A stretch of 34,136 bases of DNA. Origin: Alphaproteobacteria bacterium (GTDB taxonomy: Bacteria > Pseudomonadota > Alphaproteobacteria > Micavibrionales > Micavibrionaceae). A program made the translations under genes and the position numbers. Of this stretch, positions 20,881-28,668 are shown piece by piece. Positions within the stretch are counted from its first letter, which is position 1. Every line of letters starts with the position of its first letter. The stretch lies in assembly GCA_009929775.1 (NCBI GenBank), contig RZZS01000026.1, positions 1-34,136 on the forward strand, in the 5' to 3' direction. Below the pieces are notes generated by a model. That model was not told where the DNA came from. It ran no database searches and was given only the letters and a program-made list of their open reading frames with translations.

Positions 20881-21816
20881 TCAGTAATCCCGGTCCGGGT
20901 GGAGGAGCCCTTCGGGAGTTCCTCCACGTTCCAGCAGGTCGATCGTTTCCCGCAGTTTTTTCGAACCCGTATGAGGCATGGTTACTGCAGCGATGTGCGG
21001 CGTCGCGGTAATCTTTGGGTGCGTACGGAACGGGTGGCCATCCGGAAGAGGTTCCTCGCGAAAGACGTCGAGGACGGCGTGGCTCAGGTGGCCGCTGTCA
21101 AGAAGGGCGACAAGGTCGTTTTCGACCAGATGTTTCCCGCGCGCGACATTGACGAGGGCGGCTCCCTTGGGCAGGCGGCACAGCGTTTGCCGATCCAGAA
21201 TGTCTTGCGTGCCCGGGGTAAGTGGCAGAAGGCAGACGAGGATTTCAGTGCCTGCAAGAAAGGCATCCAGATCGTTGTCGCCGCTGAATGTCTCGATCCC
21301 TGTCAGGTTTTTAGGCGACCGGCTCCATCCCCTCAGCTGAAATCCGAAGGGCTTCAGAGCGTCCGCGCAAGCCATGCCCAGGTGACCAATGCCCATGAAC
21401 CCCACCGACCGTTCGCTTGCGAGCTTCGGGACAAGGACATTCCAGTTTCCCATCGTCGCGAAATTCCGTTCGATGCTTCCGAGCTCTCGGTGCAGGCGCA
21501 GCACATAAGCCGCAACGTACTCGCGCATGCTGCAGGTCAGACCGGGGTCGATCATGCGAACGAAAGACGCATTGACGGGCGCCTCGGGATGGCCGATGTA
21601 CCAGTCTGATCCCGCGCGCATCGACAGGACGGCCTTCAGATTGGGCCAGGCGATTCGGTCTCCCTTGTATAGATTCCATGTTATGTAATAACGAATGTCC
21701 TCCGGGTTGCCGACATCCGGAAAAACCCGAAAGTCCAGATCCGCGAGAGTTTCCGCCAGTACGGGAGCCCAATGGCTTTTATCAACAGGAAAAAAGGGAC
21801 GAAACAGAACCGCCAT
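20881..21816 (-). CDS. ghrA: glyoxylate/hydroxypyruvate reductase A (D-2-hydroxyacid dehydrogenase)
   Basis: The enzyme reduces glyoxylate or hydroxypyruvate with NADPH in the cytoplasm. The 311-residue chain has the family's two-domain form: SMRAGSDWYIGHP near the substrate site, the cofactor turn VGFMGIGHLGMACADALKPFGF (about 138-159), catalytic arginine R226 in NVARGKHLVENDL, glutamate E255 in VFREEPLP, and histidine H274 in ATPHIAAVT. All three active-site residues are present. The GhrA subgroup is suggested by the short N-terminal domain and by the start MAVLFRPFFP; other 2-hydroxyacids are possible substrates. It is a single gene facing left, divergent from the Rap1a/Tai-like protein. 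Confidence 0.88.
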   Translation of the reverse strand: MAVLFRPFFPVDKSHWAPVLAETLADLDFRVFPDVGNPEDIRYYITWNLYKGDRIAWPNLKAVLSMRAGSDWYIGHPEAPVNASFVRMIDPGLTCSMREYVAAYVLRLHRELGSIERNFATMGNWNVLVPKLASERSVGFMGIGHLGMACADALKPFGFQLRGWSRSPKNLTGIETFSGDNDLDAFLAGTEILVCLLPLTPGTQDILDRQTLCRLPKGAALVNVARGKHLVENDLVALLDSGHLSHAVLDVFREEPLPDGHPFRTHPKITATPHIAAVTMPHTGSKKLRETIDLLERGGTPEGLLHPDRDY

Positions 21817-21876
21817 TGCCGCAATCCTTCATTGACGCTTTATAAATGAAGTTACTTTGGAAGAGAGTGGATTTCC

Positions 21877-22239
21877 ATGCGCATTGCAGTTCTTGCCTTC
21901 TTTTTTATTCTGGGAAGTACGCTCGGCGCGTTTGCCCAGCAGGGAATAGAAATTTCCGCGCCTGAGAGTCATTTGGCTGGTCGGGATCTTCTCAATTTCT
22001 GCCATGGGAAGTACGATGTTGATGCAGGTTATTGCGCCGGCTACATGACGGCGGTCGCCGAACTGTTGCTGGACCATCCGCTTTACCGAATGACGGCGTG
22101 TGAGCACGGAAAAGTTCGCAGCCAGCAGCTTACGGAAATTTATATGGAACACCTTCAGAAATATCCGCCTCGCGCGGATGTCCCGGCCAGCATGGCGGCT
22201 GTAGAGGCCGTGGCGCTTGCGTTTCCTTGCCGCAGCTAG
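21877..22239 (+). CDS. Rap1a/Tai-like small exported protein
   Basis: A signal peptide (about 1-20, ending GAFA) is followed by a helical domain of about 95 residues with the pattern of the Rap1a/Tai family: GRDLLNFCHG, GYCAGYMTAVAELL, TACEHGKVRSQQLTEIYMEHLQ, PASMAAVEAVALAFPC. The four cysteines are spaced as for two disulfides. The family is named after immunity proteins that neutralise type VI amidase effectors in Serratia and related bacteria, but most members occur without an effector, as here: no toxin gene lies next to it. So an immunity role is not supported by context. The start ATG at 21877 follows a GAAGAGAGTGG stretch. Confidence 0.75.
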   Translation: MRIAVLAFFFILGSTLGAFAQQGIEISAPESHLAGRDLLNFCHGKYDVDAGYCAGYMTAVAELLLDHPLYRMTACEHGKVRSQQLTEIYMEHLQKYPPRADVPASMAAVEAVALAFPCRS

Positions 22240-22585
22240 CCCGGTGTCACGGGTGACAGACGTTTATCCCCGGTAGCGAGCGGTCTGTCTGCGTTCTCAA
22301 AGCCATTGTTTCGCCGCGATCGCCTTTTTTGCGCCGTCATTGCCATCAAAATATTTCAGCTTTTATCCGTCGAATCAGCGGCTTATTGCGGATCGTTGTT
22401 TTTTGCCGGTTGCCGATGCTAAAAATCTTTCCATACAAAAAAACGATGCGTAAACCAAAAAGACCGAACAAATGGGACTCGAGAGTAACAGAGTGTGTGA
22501 GTTTTCGGCATGTGCAGCGGATGTGACATCCCCGCGAAGCTTTCGTTCCCTTGAAGCGGAGATCCGTTTCGACCGGGGAGAAGCG
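22240..22585. other. region with no convincing gene
   Basis: Just after the Rap1a/Tai-like stop, TGTCAC (22245-22250) and GTGACA (22253-22258) form a short hairpin. The rest to 22585 is more AT-rich and carries several short overlapping frames on both strands, none with a ribosome binding site or good codon use. The frame of the next gene is open back to ATG 22472, so part of this stretch could be its N-terminus. Confidence 0.4.
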
Positions 22586-22954
22586 GTGAAACCGGGAATA
22601 TCGTTGCAGCACGCCCGTTTTGAAACCTTTTGCCGGACATGCCGGTATCTGGCGGATGGCGGAATGCCCGGCACGGCTCTTGACGATCTGGAAAGGGCGC
22701 TCAAAAAAGGGATGTATCCGTCCTATCGGAACGAACTGCGCGAACTGCGCGACGAGATGAGAGAACGGGTCGATACGGCGGGCAAACGCCCGGTGGCCGT
22801 TCTCTTTAACGGCAAGGTTTCAGGGATCGACGTTACCTCCGCCCCTCCGGACCTGCGTCGCAGCTTCGGCGCCGAGGCCGGGACTGGCCATTCGGTGCCA
22901 GCGTCCCGCCCATCGCGGCATCAGGTTTTTCCGGTTTACGCCTTCGCTGCCTGA
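22586..22954 (+). CDS. hypothetical protein with a CxxC motif
   Basis: I do not recognise this protein. Its core is an FETFCRTCRYL motif (possible metal or redox pair), then a strongly charged helix (LDDLERALKKGMYPSYRNELRELRDEMRERV) and a short strand segment, VAVLFNGKVSGIDV. The C-terminal 30 residues look unstructured. The start is uncertain: GTG 22586 has GGGGAG five bases upstream, whereas ATG 22472 would add 38 residues with unusual codons (AGA, TGT, ACA, CGA) and no ribosome binding site. The codon use from 22586 onward is like that of its neighbours, so I think it is real. It lies between two small exported proteins but has no signal peptide itself. Confidence 0.5.
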   Translation: MKPGISLQHARFETFCRTCRYLADGGMPGTALDDLERALKKGMYPSYRNELRELRDEMRERVDTAGKRPVAVLFNGKVSGIDVTSAPPDLRRSFGAEAGTGHSVPASRPSRHQVFPVYAFAA

Positions 22955-23025
22955 CGGGCTTTCCATTGACGCGGCAATGCTGTTATCATGGGGGGTGACT
23001 CTTCTCCTTGCTCGCGGGGGTTTCC

Positions 23026-23325
23026 ATGCGCGTATTCACAGTTTTTGCGGTTGTTCTTTCCCTGTCGGCGGTTTCGTGGCCCGCCGGTGCGCAGGAGCAA
23101 TGGGGCGCTGTCGACCCTGTATCCAGCTACTATAACATCTATCCGAGGCGGCTCGAGTACCACAGCGAATTCAGAGAGTCGCGTGGCAAGCTCGACGACC
23201 GGCGCCACCGCTATCAGGAACCGCGTAATGAAGCCCTTGCCGAGCACCGGTCCGCCTGGCAGGCCGAGAAGAACGGGATTGATTACGACGCGGGTGTTGC
23301 GGGGAATCACGTTCCCCTGCCCTGA
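23026..23325 (+). CDS. small exported hypothetical protein, 99 aa
   Basis: A signal peptide (about 1-22, VVLSLSAVSWPAGAQ) is followed by a mature chain of about 75 residues rich in Arg, Glu, Tyr and His (YYNIYPRRLEYHSEFRESR, RRHRYQEPRNEALAEHRSAW). It has no cysteine and no membrane helix after the signal. The likely start is ATG 23026, seven codons inside the open frame, with GGGGG upstream. I do not recognise a family. It ends 26 bases before the convergent antiporter gene. Confidence 0.65.
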   Translation: MRVFTVFAVVLSLSAVSWPAGAQEQWGAVDPVSSYYNIYPRRLEYHSEFRESRGKLDDRRHRYQEPRNEALAEHRSAWQAEKNGIDYDAGVAGNHVPLP

Positions 23326-23351
23326 TTTTTTCGCGTGTGTAACGGAACAGA

Positions 23352-25076
23352 TCAGCCGTGACGGTGGCGGTCGATCATGAGCTGAATTTGCTCGGCCGCT
23401 CGAATGGCAGCGTCGTAAAAGGGGCTCAGGACGAGGTCGATGCCGTGGTGAATCAGGTCGGCTTCGTGCTCGCGGGCAAGCGACGTTGCCACGATCATCC
23501 CGTCGTAACCCCTTTGGCGCAGTCCTTTGGACAGCATCTGCCGGATGTCGGCGGTCAGCGGCCCGGCGCTGTAATGAGGGAAGGCGCAGATGATTGCCGA
23601 GGTCTTGGAAATTGGCAACATTTCCGTCAGGTCGGGATTGGAGGCGTCGCCGTAAATCGCCGAGACGCCGAGGCGCTGGGCGTTTTTTATGGCGAGCGGG
23701 TCGAAGTCGACGCCGAGGACTTTGAAGCCGCGATTTTTGAACTGCTGCGCGATGGACAGGCCGTAGCGGCCGAGACCGATGACGACGACGTCGTAATCTT
23801 TCTGGACGCGTGCGTCCTGAATAAGTTCTTCATATCGGCGCGGGATCGGCAGGTGAATGTGCTTGAAGCGCTTTTCCAGCAGGAAGTAGATATTACCCCC
23901 GTACATAATCCCGTAGGTCGACAGAGCGAAGGTCACAAGGCCCACAAGGGTAATCAACCCGGCAATTTCCTGCGGCACGAGTCCCGTGGTCATGGCCATG
24001 GCGATGAAAATAAGGGAGAACTCGCTGATCTGGCTGAGTGTGAGGCCCGCCATGAAGCTTGTGCGCGCGCGGTAGCCGAGGGCGATGGTAAGCCCCATGA
24101 TGATGACCGGCTTGCCGACCAGCACGAAGGCCGAGAAAATCAGGGCGTTTCCGACCTGGTCGCCTATCATGCCAAGGTCCAGATGCGCGCCGAGATTGAC
24201 GAAAAAAAACAGCAGCAGAAAGTCTCTCACCGGCGCAAGTCGGGAGACGAGTTCTTCGCGGATCGGCGTCGAGGCGAGCGCCACGCCGGCGAGCAAGCCG
24301 CCGAGTTCCTTGGAGAGGTCGAGCTGGTAGGCCACGCCCGCGAATGTCGCCGTGAGGCCGATAGCGAAAATAACGGTCAGTTCGGAAGAGCGCGAGAGCG
24401 TCTTCGTAAGAGGATCGGCGGCGTAGCGGATGAACAGACCCGTGACGACTACGAAAGCGAGGACCTTCACGAGGATCGCTCCAAGGGCGCCTGCCGAAAG
24501 CGTGTCCGCGGTTCCCGCCTCCGTTCCTGAACTGAAACCGGCCATGGCCACCATCGAGAGGATCACGACGATGTCCTGAATGATGAGGATTCCGAGCGCG
24601 ATCTTGCCGTAAAGCGAATCGATGGCGCGCTGATCCGAGAGAAGTTTGACGACGATAATCGTGCTGGAAAAGGACAGCGCGACCCCGAGCAGGAAGGCGA
24701 CCTGCAGGCTGTACCCGAGCCAGAGCGCGAGCCCCGCGCCGAACGCCACGGTCAACGCGACCTGCGAGAGGCCGGAGACCAGCGCGACGGGTCCGAGCGT
24801 GCGAATGAGCTTCAGGTCGAGCTTCAGCCCCACCATGAACAAAAGCAGCGCGATGCCGAGCTGGGCCAGCGCGTCGATCGGTCCCGCCGCGTCTTCGGGC
24901 ACAAGGCCGATTCCGCTCGGGCTGACGAGAATGCCGATCCCGATGAAGGCCACGATCAGCGGCTGGCGCAGTTTGAGCGCGATGAAACCGAAGACGCCCG
25001 CAATAATCAAAATCGCCGCCAGTTGCAGGAACAGCGAGGACTGAATCGTATCAACAATGGCAGGCCAAAAGGGCAA
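23352..25076 (-). CDS. CPA2-family monovalent cation:proton antiporter with RCK domain (Kef/YbaL-like)
   Basis: This inner-membrane protein of about 574 residues probably exchanges K+ or Na+ for H+. Twelve or so helices fill residues 14-400, with the CPA2 features GIALLLFMVGLKLDL, SFSSTIIVVKLL, LLAGVALAST and FFFVNLGAHLDLGMIGD. A C-terminal RCK/TrkA-N nucleotide-binding domain starts at about 430 (DYDVVVIGLGRYGLSIAQQF) and continues with VDFDPLAIKNAQ and YGDASNPDLTEML. In KefB/KefC such domains bind glutathione or NAD(H); a glutathione-synthesis-like gene lies just upstream, but regulation by glutathione here is inference. The only start near the first helix is TTG at 25076, with no good ribosome binding site. 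Confidence 0.88.
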   Translation of the reverse strand: MPFWPAIVDTIQSSLFLQLAAILIIAGVFGFIALKLRQPLIVAFIGIGILVSPSGIGLVPEDAAGPIDALAQLGIALLLFMVGLKLDLKLIRTLGPVALVSGLSQVALTVAFGAGLALWLGYSLQVAFLLGVALSFSSTIIVVKLLSDQRAIDSLYGKIALGILIIQDIVVILSMVAMAGFSSGTEAGTADTLSAGALGAILVKVLAFVVVTGLFIRYAADPLTKTLSRSSELTVIFAIGLTATFAGVAYQLDLSKELGGLLAGVALASTPIREELVSRLAPVRDFLLLFFFVNLGAHLDLGMIGDQVGNALIFSAFVLVGKPVIIMGLTIALGYRARTSFMAGLTLSQISEFSLIFIAMAMTTGLVPQEIAGLITLVGLVTFALSTYGIMYGGNIYFLLEKRFKHIHLPIPRRYEELIQDARVQKDYDVVVIGLGRYGLSIAQQFKNRGFKVLGVDFDPLAIKNAQRLGVSAIYGDASNPDLTEMLPISKTSAIICAFPHYSAGPLTADIRQMLSKGLRQRGYDGMIVATSLAREHEADLIHHGIDLVLSPFYDAAIRAAEQIQLMIDRHRHG

Positions 25077-25187
25077 GGGCTCGGCTCTCGATACGGGTTA
25101 ACCCGAACAGAATACAGGCAAGCCGCGTTTTCTCCAAATGCTGCTGCGGCGGAAAACCGTCGCTGGCGACGAGACAGGAGCGGCTTG

Positions 25188-26855
25188 CTATGCCGGCCCT
25201 GTTGCAAAAGCTGGTGCGGGAGCCGAGGACCCAACCTCGGAGCCGCGGGAAGATGAGTCGGCGGGAGATTTTAAGTTCAAGGGAACGACATTCCCGGAAC
25301 AGGAAATCTCCGTTCCGGCAACGAGGCGGGAGCCAACGGGTTTGCGAATGGCAATTCCTGGAAGATCGCCCCCGGCGGCCATGGACGTCCAGCTTGTGCC
25401 GGTTGCAAAGGCCCTCCGCATTGTGGCGGGACTTTGAGCCATCTCTCTCATGAATCCCGACATATGGTCTTGCGTCAGCAAATTGTCATGCCAAAGCTGG
25501 GCCTCGTTGTACCCCGCGTCCGCCATGAGACGAAGATTGTCCAGCATCGCGGCCTCCGGTCGGTTCTGATAATAGTCTTCCAGCATTGGCAGAAGATCCT
25601 GTCGCAGGAAGTCAAGAACGGTATGGTTTCGGCTTCCAAACGGGGAAAGCAGGTGGCGATCCGTTCCGTGCCGGGCGGGGTCGCCGCGATGGAGGGCGGC
25701 AACCATATTCCGGCGGATAATCTGTTCCGCCTTGTCGGGTTGCCGCATGATCGGAATGCCATATTTTTCGTCCAGCCGTTTAATCATGCTCCGCCGGGCC
25801 TCATCGTCCAGTCCGAGCATGCCCCAGACGAGCGCTGTATAAGCAGCAGAGCCGGGACTGGCATCGAAGTCACGGTGTTCCATAAGCATTCCGGATTCGG
25901 TGTTCTTGAACTTAAAACGCCACCAGAACTGTGACATGGACATCTCGAACTGGCTCATCGTCTCCGGGCCGAGTCCCTGCATGCGTTGCGCAGTAATAAA
26001 CTTTCCTGGTGGTGCCGGCTTGAAAGCATCGTTGTGGTCATAGAAGGCAACCATCCGGGCGTGAAGGATCATGTCGACATATCGCTCGAAAAACTCGTCC
26101 TGATTGCTGGCAAAGAGAAAATCAGGTGAGAGGCCCCGCCGGACCCCGTGGTTATGCGGTGTCCGCACATTTAGCATTGCACGGTCGAAAATTCCGGTGT
26201 GAATGTTTATGCGCTTGTCGCTTCCACGCTGAAACCGGGTCCGGTTTTCGGTCAGAAGGAAATCCGCGGCGGCGAGAGCCTGATTGAGCCGCGCCATTTC
26301 GAGAAAGTGCCGCCGGTCCGATATGCCATGTGTAAAATGGTTACAGATGTTGACCACCGGGTAGTTGGCGGCTTCCTCGCCCATATGGGTCATAAACGCC
26401 TTTAGCATTACCGTTGGCCGGTGGCTGTAGTGTGTCGGGTCGTTCGGGTCCGGTATAATCAGCTTGCTGCGACACTCAGAGGGCCTGGCCATCGGAACGA
26501 TCGAGAAAGGAGAGAGGATGATCCCCATTTCCGCGCCGGTGTCGATCACCGTTGCGATCTGGTTCTGGACGTCGGAAGCAACCGCATGCAAGTCAGCAAT
26601 GCTGCAAGCGCGGGTGTTGACCTCCCCCTGGAAGGCCCCTGGCTCGGGTTTGACAGAGACGCCGACACTCTCGGCCTTGCTCCTGAGCGCCTGGTGACGG
26701 GCGTCTTCGATGAGAATGCCGCTACTATCGAGTAAAAACACCTCTTGCTCGCCGCCAGCCAGAAGTTCGGTGTATCGTCCCTGTCCGTCAAGCTGCCCTA
26801 ACAGCCAGTCACGGCTTTTGATCGGCTCTCTATGTCCGGCGTTAAATGCGCCCAT
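25188..26855 (-). CDS. gshA: GCS2-like glutamate-cysteine ligase / carboxylate-amine ligase
   Basis: The 555-residue protein looks like the ATP-dependent ligase family that contains glutamate-cysteine ligases: GGEQEVFLLDSSG near the start (metal-binding Glu motif), PEPGAFQGEVNTRA, then LLTENRTRF, a QFWWRFKFKN strand, and MLMEHRDFDASPGSAAY. A low-complexity tail (about 500-555, rich in Ser, Ala, Gly) follows. Its place next to rsmE and ubiA is where gshA often sits in alphaproteobacteria, which supports a first-step enzyme of glutathione synthesis. It does not resemble the common plant-type GshA of alphaproteobacteria, so another carboxylate-amine ligation is possible. ATG 26855 has AAGGGTG upstream. 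It lies 75 bases after rsmE on the same strand. Confidence 0.6.
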   Translation of the reverse strand: MGAFNAGHREPIKSRDWLLGQLDGQGRYTELLAGGEQEVFLLDSSGILIEDARHQALRSKAESVGVSVKPEPGAFQGEVNTRACSIADLHAVASDVQNQIATVIDTGAEMGIILSPFSIVPMARPSECRSKLIIPDPNDPTHYSHRPTVMLKAFMTHMGEEAANYPVVNICNHFTHGISDRRHFLEMARLNQALAAADFLLTENRTRFQRGSDKRINIHTGIFDRAMLNVRTPHNHGVRRGLSPDFLFASNQDEFFERYVDMILHARMVAFYDHNDAFKPAPPGKFITAQRMQGLGPETMSQFEMSMSQFWWRFKFKNTESGMLMEHRDFDASPGSAAYTALVWGMLGLDDEARRSMIKRLDEKYGIPIMRQPDKAEQIIRRNMVAALHRGDPARHGTDRHLLSPFGSRNHTVLDFLRQDLLPMLEDYYQNRPEAAMLDNLRLMADAGYNEAQLWHDNLLTQDHMSGFMREMAQSPATMRRAFATGTSWTSMAAGGDLPGIAIRKPVGSRLVAGTEISCSGNVVPLNLKSPADSSSRGSEVGSSAPAPAFATGPA

Positions 26856-26930
26856 TACACACCCTTTCCATAAGTGTGAATTGCGTAAAGAGTTTTGTTG
26901 CGAATGTCAACATTTTCTGTGGCGGAGAAT

Positions 26931-27641
26931 TCAGGAAAGCAACGCCAGAGCCTTCAACGCCGCAGTTTCTGAGCGAAGTATGTTCGGACCCAGCGAGACG
27001 GGCGCGCAGCGATCCGCGAGGAAGGCGGTTTCTTCCTTTGTAAAACCGCCTTCGGGGCCGATCAGAAGCGCCGGGCTTGGTCCTTCCCTGAGGGCGTCCC
27101 CAAGGGCAGGCGCTTGCGTTCGCTCGAGACAGGCAAAAACCGGCTCGTCGCGCCAGTTCACGATTTTGTCGTGCAAATCCGTGAGTGTGTGCAGCGCCGG
27201 GATGTCGAGGCGCTCGCATTGTTCGGCAGCCTCGATGATCTGCTGGCGCAGGCGCTCCTCGTTGACTTTCCGGACTTCCGTGTTGTGCGTGAGAACCGGA
27301 TGCAGGTCCGTTGCACCGAGTTCTACGACCTTTTCGATCAGGAAATCCATGCGCGTCTTTTTGATCGGGGCGAAAAGCAGGTGAACGCGCCGGGCAAGGG
27401 TCGGTTGTTCCCGGATGCGGATGTCCGGTACGGCGGCACCGCCTTTCCTCGCAAGTCCTTCCAGCCGTGCGGTCCATTCACCGTGGCGCGCGTTAAACAG
27501 GCGCACACCATCGCCGTCTTGTCGCCGCAGGACGGTTCTGAGATAATGTGCCTGTGCGCCCTCCAGCGCGACGGCCTGCCCTTCGGCAAGGTCCGCGTTA
27601 ACATAGAGCCGGGGGAGTTTCCTTGCTGCATCGCATTCCAT
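26931..27641 (-). CDS. rsmE: 16S rRNA (uracil(1498)-N3)-methyltransferase RsmE
   Basis: RsmE methylates U1498 of 16S rRNA using S-adenosylmethionine; it belongs to the SPOUT class with a knotted cofactor site. The 236-residue protein shows a PUA-like N-terminal domain (PRLYVNADL, QAHYLRTVLRRQDGDGVRLFN) and the SPOUT core: PIKKTRMDFLIEKVVELGATDLHPV, IIEAAEQCERLDIP, LLIGPEGGFTKEE, and SLGPNILRSETAALKALALL. ATG 27641 gives the expected start; the open frame extends 15 codons further. It overlaps the possible first ATG of ubiA in CATGG, so the two genes are divergent with almost no spacer. Confidence 0.94.
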   Translation of the reverse strand: MECDAARKLPRLYVNADLAEGQAVALEGAQAHYLRTVLRRQDGDGVRLFNARHGEWTARLEGLARKGGAAVPDIRIREQPTLARRVHLLFAPIKKTRMDFLIEKVVELGATDLHPVLTHNTEVRKVNEERLRQQIIEAAEQCERLDIPALHTLTDLHDKIVNWRDEPVFACLERTQAPALGDALREGPSPALLIGPEGGFTKEETAFLADRCAPVSLGPNILRSETAALKALALLS

Positions 27642-27657
27642 GGGGAGAAGTCTGGCA

Positions 27658-28569
27658 ATGTCCCATACGGATATCAAGCAAAACAAGCTGATTGCAATGT
27701 TGCCCGAGGCCGCGCGGCCCTATGCCCTCCTGATGCGGCTCGACCGGCCGATCGGAATCTGGCTTTTGCTGCTTCCGGGGCTCTGGTCGATTGCAATGGC
27801 ATCCGGCGACCGGCCGTTTCTCGATACCGGCTTTCTAAAGGCCGTTGCGTTGTTCGCCCTTGGTGCGGTCATCATGCGCGGGGCGGGTTGCATCGTCAAT
27901 GATCTCTGGGATGTTCGGTTCGACCGGGCTGTCGAGCGCACTCGTACGCGCCCGCTTGCAAGCGGGGCGATCAAGCCGTGGCAGGCGGCAGGGCTTTTGC
28001 TTGCTCTTTTCCTGTTCGGACTGGTTATTCTGCTCCAGTTCGAGCTTGTGACGATATTGCTTGGTTTCCTCTCTCTTCCGTTGATCGTTCTCTATCCCTT
28101 GATGAAACGGTGGACGTGGTGGCCGCAGGCGTTTCTTGGCCTGACATTCAATTTCGGCGCGCTCATGGGCTGGAGCGCGATGAAAGATGTCCTTGAGCCA
28201 GCGGCCTTGCTGCTCTATGCGGCCGGGTTCTTCTGGACGCTCGGGTATGACACGATCTACGCGCACCAGGACAAGGAAGACGATGCGCTGGTCGGCGTGA
28301 AGTCGACTGCCCGTCTCTTTGGCAGTGAAAGCAGGCAGTGGGTGGCGGGTTTTTATGGTGTAAGTTTTTTCCTGCTCGCGCTCGCCGGGCTGGCGGGAGG
28401 TGCAGGAATTCTCTATTTTCTCGCCCTTGTCCCGGCGGCGGCACACCATTACCGGCAGGTCACGGACTGGGCTATGGACGACCCGCGGGATTCGTTGCGG
28501 CGATTTAAGGCCGCGCGCGATTTCGGTCTGATCGTCTTCGTCGGAGCGGTGCTGGGGCGGCTGTTTTAA
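27658..28569 (+). CDS. ubiA: 4-hydroxybenzoate polyprenyltransferase UbiA
   Basis: UbiA attaches the polyprenyl chain to 4-hydroxybenzoate at the inner membrane, an early step in ubiquinone synthesis. The 303-residue protein has about nine helices and both aspartate motifs that bind the Mg-diphosphate: NDLWDVRFD (81-89) and YDTIYAHQDKEDD (197-209). The region RTRTRPLASG just after the first motif is also typical. ATG 27658 has GGGGAG about ten bases upstream; an ATG at 27640 would add six residues. The divergent rsmE shares the leader. Loss of either aspartate would be diagnostic of decay, and both are intact. Confidence 0.95.
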   Translation: MSHTDIKQNKLIAMLPEAARPYALLMRLDRPIGIWLLLLPGLWSIAMASGDRPFLDTGFLKAVALFALGAVIMRGAGCIVNDLWDVRFDRAVERTRTRPLASGAIKPWQAAGLLLALFLFGLVILLQFELVTILLGFLSLPLIVLYPLMKRWTWWPQAFLGLTFNFGALMGWSAMKDVLEPAALLLYAAGFFWTLGYDTIYAHQDKEDDALVGVKSTARLFGSESRQWVAGFYGVSFFLLALAGLAGGAGILYFLALVPAAAHHYRQVTDWAMDDPRDSLRRFKAARDFGLIVFVGAVLGRLF

Positions 28570-28668
28570 CGACGATCTTTGAACTCAGAACTGAAAGGCC
28601 TGTTCGTCCGTTCCGATACGCGGCGTCAGGATGGCCGAAAGGCAGATACAGAAGACAGGGATCCGTAC

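Noticed and set aside
21877..22239. Type VI immunity protein implying a nearby toxin
   Set aside because: The Rap1a/Tai-like fold fits, but there is no effector, VgrG, Hcp or PAAR-like gene next to it, and many family members are solitary.
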